Shown here in pieces: positions 61,138 through 64,000 of a DNA stretch of 64,000 nucleotides. How positions within the stretch are numbered: the stretch's first letter is position 1; each line of letters starts with the position of its first letter. Location of the stretch: positions 82,988,380 to 83,052,379 of the forward strand of contig NW_022098069.1 of the NCBI RefSeq assembly GCF_002288925.2, given 5' to 3'. The notes under the pieces are model-generated. The model was not told the origin of the DNA. It saw only the letters and a list, made by a program, of their open reading frames with translations, and made no database searches. Both the position numbers and the translations under genes were made by a program. Source of the stretch: Delphinapterus leucas. Taxonomy: Eukaryota; Chordata; Mammalia; Artiodactyla; Monodontidae.

Positions 61138-61146
61138 TTCTCCTGT

Positions 61147-61768
61147 CTGAGCATGTTGAAGGTTAGAATTTTTCATTCTGTTTAAAATTCTTCCAAATTA
61201 AAACTTACACTAGACTTTGGATCCATTTGTTAAAATGCAGCACTTAGTTTGCAAGAACGAATTGGGGAGATGGATTTCTAGCAAATGATTTCCAGTAAAA
61301 AACCTTTGCATATCTGGTGGGTGGAACTGAGAACTCAGCATCAGGGCTTAATAAGCCTGGTGGATGACCTTCCTCTTCTATTTGGACCCAAGGATCTTTG
61401 TGAGGTTTGTTTTTTTCTTCTTAACTTCAGTAGTCACTAAATGCAGGTATCAACGTAAGGTGGATTTATAAGTAGACCTTCGCCTTGCTCTATCATGAGG
61501 TGTTAAACCAAGGTTTTCAAAATAATGAAGCATATTTAATCCCACCACTTTCGCTGAAAAATATTATCAGCTAACTAGGCCTATGTGTGTGAGAGAGAGA
61601 GAATAAAAGACTTTTTAGGACTATGTGAAAAGAAATAATTATTTAAAACTATTAAAACTACTTTATCTCATCCCTTAAATTTCTGTCTTGTGTATGTTAA
61701 TCTACTTAATGTTACCAGTACAGATTGTGACTGTAGTTTTAGATGAACCAATGAACATGTACTGGAAG
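61147..61768. other. Unassigned sequence
   Basis: No gene seen; a short (GA)n near 61,590. Confidence 0.45.
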
Positions 61769-62381
61769 TGTTACTGCACCAAACTTGGGTCCACTCACCT
61801 GTGTGCAGTAAAGCCAAGCTACTGACACCAGCTTGTGGTGAAGGAAAGTGCAGCGTTTATTGCAGACGCCAAGCAAGGAGTCCAGGGCAGCTAGTGTTTA
61901 AAAGACCCGAACTCCCCGAAGCCTTTCAGGGAAAGGTTTTTAATGACAGGGTGAGGGAGAGGGGTTGTGGGCTGTGTGGTCAGCTCGTGGACACTCTTCT
62001 GATTGGTTGGTGGTGAGGTAAGTGGGAGTCAACATCATCAACCTTCTGGTTCCAACCGGTCTGGGGTCTCCAGTGCTGCTTCTGGGGTCAGCTAACGTCT
62101 TCCACCTGGTGGAGGTTTCAGGATCTGCAAAACAGCTCAAAGGACATGGCTCAAAATATTATCTATAGCCCCTGAGGAGGAACTAAAGGTCCTTGACTTT
62201 GTTGAATGGCTAAAGTATTATTATTTTGTCTGGCTTGAGTGTTTTCCTTTTTTTCTTCATTTTCTCACTTCTCTGATTAAATTTATTCTTTGACTAAAGT
62301 TTTTATACAAACAAAAGGCAGGTGGAGGACATGGGCGGGGATCTGTTTGGGGAAGGCCTCATAGGGTCCTGCTTGGTCACA
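61769..62381 (-). mobile_element. Solo LTR, ERV1 type (antisense)
   Basis: Reads on the minus strand from tgtgaccaagcaggacc to gtgcagtaaca. It carries a CCAAT box (62001-62007), a TTTTAAA-type TATA box near 61,898-61,904 and an AATAAA (61856-61861) in the expected order U3-R-U5. The 4-bp flanks gaag and ggag differ by one base. No viral coding sequence lies next to it. Confidence 0.7.
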
Positions 62382-63074
62382 GGAGTGCTGGTCACACACT
62401 TTTTCTGATAAGGGCATCTGGTCTGAAGAGCTTGAAGACCACTGAGGTACACACTTCCGTCAGCGTCTGTGAAGTGGCCTGAGCCGATGGCACGCGTGTC
62501 CTCTTCAGCTTCGTGGCTTTGTGGCTATGTGTCTCTTTGCCACGTGGGAAGAGGCAGAGGCAGGAGCTTGGGGGTTCGTGCTAGGCATCCTCCCCTCGAT
62601 TCATCCCTCCCTAGGATATTACAGGGGGAAGGAGGAGGGACTACCTTCAGTAATTCCGCTGATGGTAGTCTTGAGTACGTATAATAATCTCCACATCTTC
62701 GTAGTATCTAGTCTTTGAATGTCATTTGTTTCTTCCACAGTTACCCTCTTTTCCCAAAGTGTTCGCCATTTGAAAATCTCTCATATCCTTAAGTGATTCC
62801 TCTTGATTCGTTAATGATTTGGTTCCAAGGGCTTTCAAGAGGAAAAATATTCCTGATGTGATGTTTGAGACATGCTTGGTGAAATGAGCAATTCATGCCC
62901 AGCACGATGCTAGAGCAATACTGCATTAAGACTTTGGTGAGAACGTGTGTCTTCTGGGAATTTTGTTACATGAAGTCACTCTGCTTTTAACTCATTTGCT
63001 AAGCTTAAAAAAACCCAAAGCAGCCTTTCTTAATTTCAACGAACTTAAAATACCGAAGTCCTCATCTTTTTCTC
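62382..63074. other. Unassigned sequence
   Basis: No gene or nameable repeat; short open frames only. Confidence 0.45.
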
Positions 63075-63245
63075 TTGTATCTGATGGCAAGCAAGCTTGG
63101 GTTCCGCCAGCTGAACCTGGACAAGACCCCTACAAGCCATGTTACATCTCCCCCAGCCTCAGTTTCTCCATCTGCAAAATGGGGCCAATAATGGGCCTAT
63201 AATAATACCTGCTCCCTTTTATGCCTTAACACAGTTATTATTAAA
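63075..63245 (+). repeat. MIR SINE (sense)
   Basis: cagcctcagtttctccatctgc and aaaatggggccaataatgg are the conserved MIR core and following part. Confidence 0.75.
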
Positions 63246-63904
63246 TTGATTTATGCTAGTGAAATTCTCTTAGAAGAGTGAGACTTCTTTCTTTTTCCAT
63301 TGACGAAATCGTTTCTAATACGGGAACAATCATCCCTGCATTTCCCACAGCCAGAATCTTTTTTGGCCTTATGAATTGAATTCAGATCCGCTACTCCTGA
63401 TGTCGGATATCCTCCACTGCAGAAACAAAACAAACAAAAATCCCTCAGACTCTTCCAAACTGGTTGTGTCAGTTTGGAGTTTCTGACCAGCGCAGAGAGC
63501 CTTGCTCAGGTTACATCTCGTTACTGTCTTAAAGGCTGTTTCCCTTGGAGGTGACCCATTAACACTGGGTTGCACAGGCAGGACACTCTCACCCTTGCTT
63601 CCCCTGGGGTCTCAGGACTTCTTACTTCAGCCCAGTTTTTGGAACTTGGGCAACAGCAGCTTCCTCTGGAAGGGGGAGGTCCCAGGCTTAAGTGGGTTTC
63701 TACTTTGGAGGCCCTTCTTTGGGTCACCCTCTCCTATCTCCTGCCCCCAGCAAGCTCTCTTTACCTTTTAGGTGGCTGCTACACAGAGCCCAGGACGAAG
63801 GAGCTTTCTGAAGCCCCATGAAAATTTTTGAGACCTAAAAAAAAAAAAAAAAAGGATTGACCCCAAAATATGAAAATAAAACAAAATTAAGAATCATTTA
63901 ATTT
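63246..63904. other. Unassigned sequence
   Basis: Mixed composition with an A-run at 63838-63854. Could hold 3' UTR of a neighbouring gene, but nothing shows it. Confidence 0.4.
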
Positions 63905-64000
63905 GGACTTCCCTGGTGGCGCAGTGGTTAAGAATCCACCTGCCAATGCAGGGGACACGAGTTCGAGCCCTGGTCCAGGAAGATCCCACATACCACAGAG
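63905..64000 (+). mobile_element. CHR-type SINE, cut by the window end
   Basis: ggacttccctggtggcgcag head with ttcgagccctggtcc B-box; most like the long type (gttaagaatcc). The rest lies outside the window. Confidence 0.92.

Noticed and set aside
62382..64000. Possible 3' UTR of SETD7 on the minus strand
   Set aside because: Expected from human gene order (from memory), but no coding exon or convincing minus-strand 3' end is visible, so I do not claim it.

Overview
The window is nuclear DNA from a cetacean, most likely a toothed whale. The evidence is the dominant repeat: many copies of tRNA-derived SINEs that open with 'ggcttccctggtggcgcag', in a short form (about 200 bp) and a long form (about 330 bp), together with L1 3' ends of the cetartiodactyl type. 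The subfamily names used here (CHR short, CHR-2-like, CHR-1/Bov-tA-like) come from memory of the families and not from a search.

Only one functional protein gene is visible: RAB33B, a Golgi Rab GTPase, on the + strand. It has a CpG-island promoter (about 34,540-35,740), coding exon 1 (35,475-35,723), a phase-0 intron of 14,752 bp, coding exon 2 (50,476-50,916), and a 3' UTR of about 2.4 kb that contains no transposons and ends near the AATAAA at 53,265. The joined reading frame is 229 codons with all GTPase motifs and the C-terminal C-W-C prenylation signal. A processed HMGN2 retrocopy lies at 18,713-19,948. Its 90-codon frame is unbroken but the start codon is ACG. It is flanked by a perfect 13-bp target-site duplication (TSD).

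Layout. 1-10.9 kb: intergenic, with L2, MIR, Tigger and two short SINEs. 10.9-15.2 kb: two tandem antisense L2 copies hit by MaLR LTRs and SINEs. 15.2-18.7 kb: MIR and antisense L1. 18.7-21.6 kb: HMGN2 retrocopy and a HAL1-like element. 21.7-29.8 kb: layered antisense L1, including a younger internally deleted L1 (26,511-29,073) and an assembly gap of 100 N inside a SINE. 30-34.5 kb: MIR, a MER5A with an intact 8-bp TSD, and SINEs. 34.5-53.3 kb: RAB33B. 53.3-64 kb: SINEs, antisense L1, a 5'-truncated L1 with an apparent 3' transduction (58,311-61,137), a solo ERV1-type LTR, and a SINE cut by the window end.

I see no gene cluster, CRISPR array or RNA gene, and nothing that looks like a new biological system. 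The interesting material is the retrotransposition record (clear TSDs, nesting, a transduced flank, a deleted L1), the ACG-start retrocopy and the regulatory surroundings of RAB33B. In human, RAB33B lies between NAA15 and SETD7 (from memory); neither is recognisable here.
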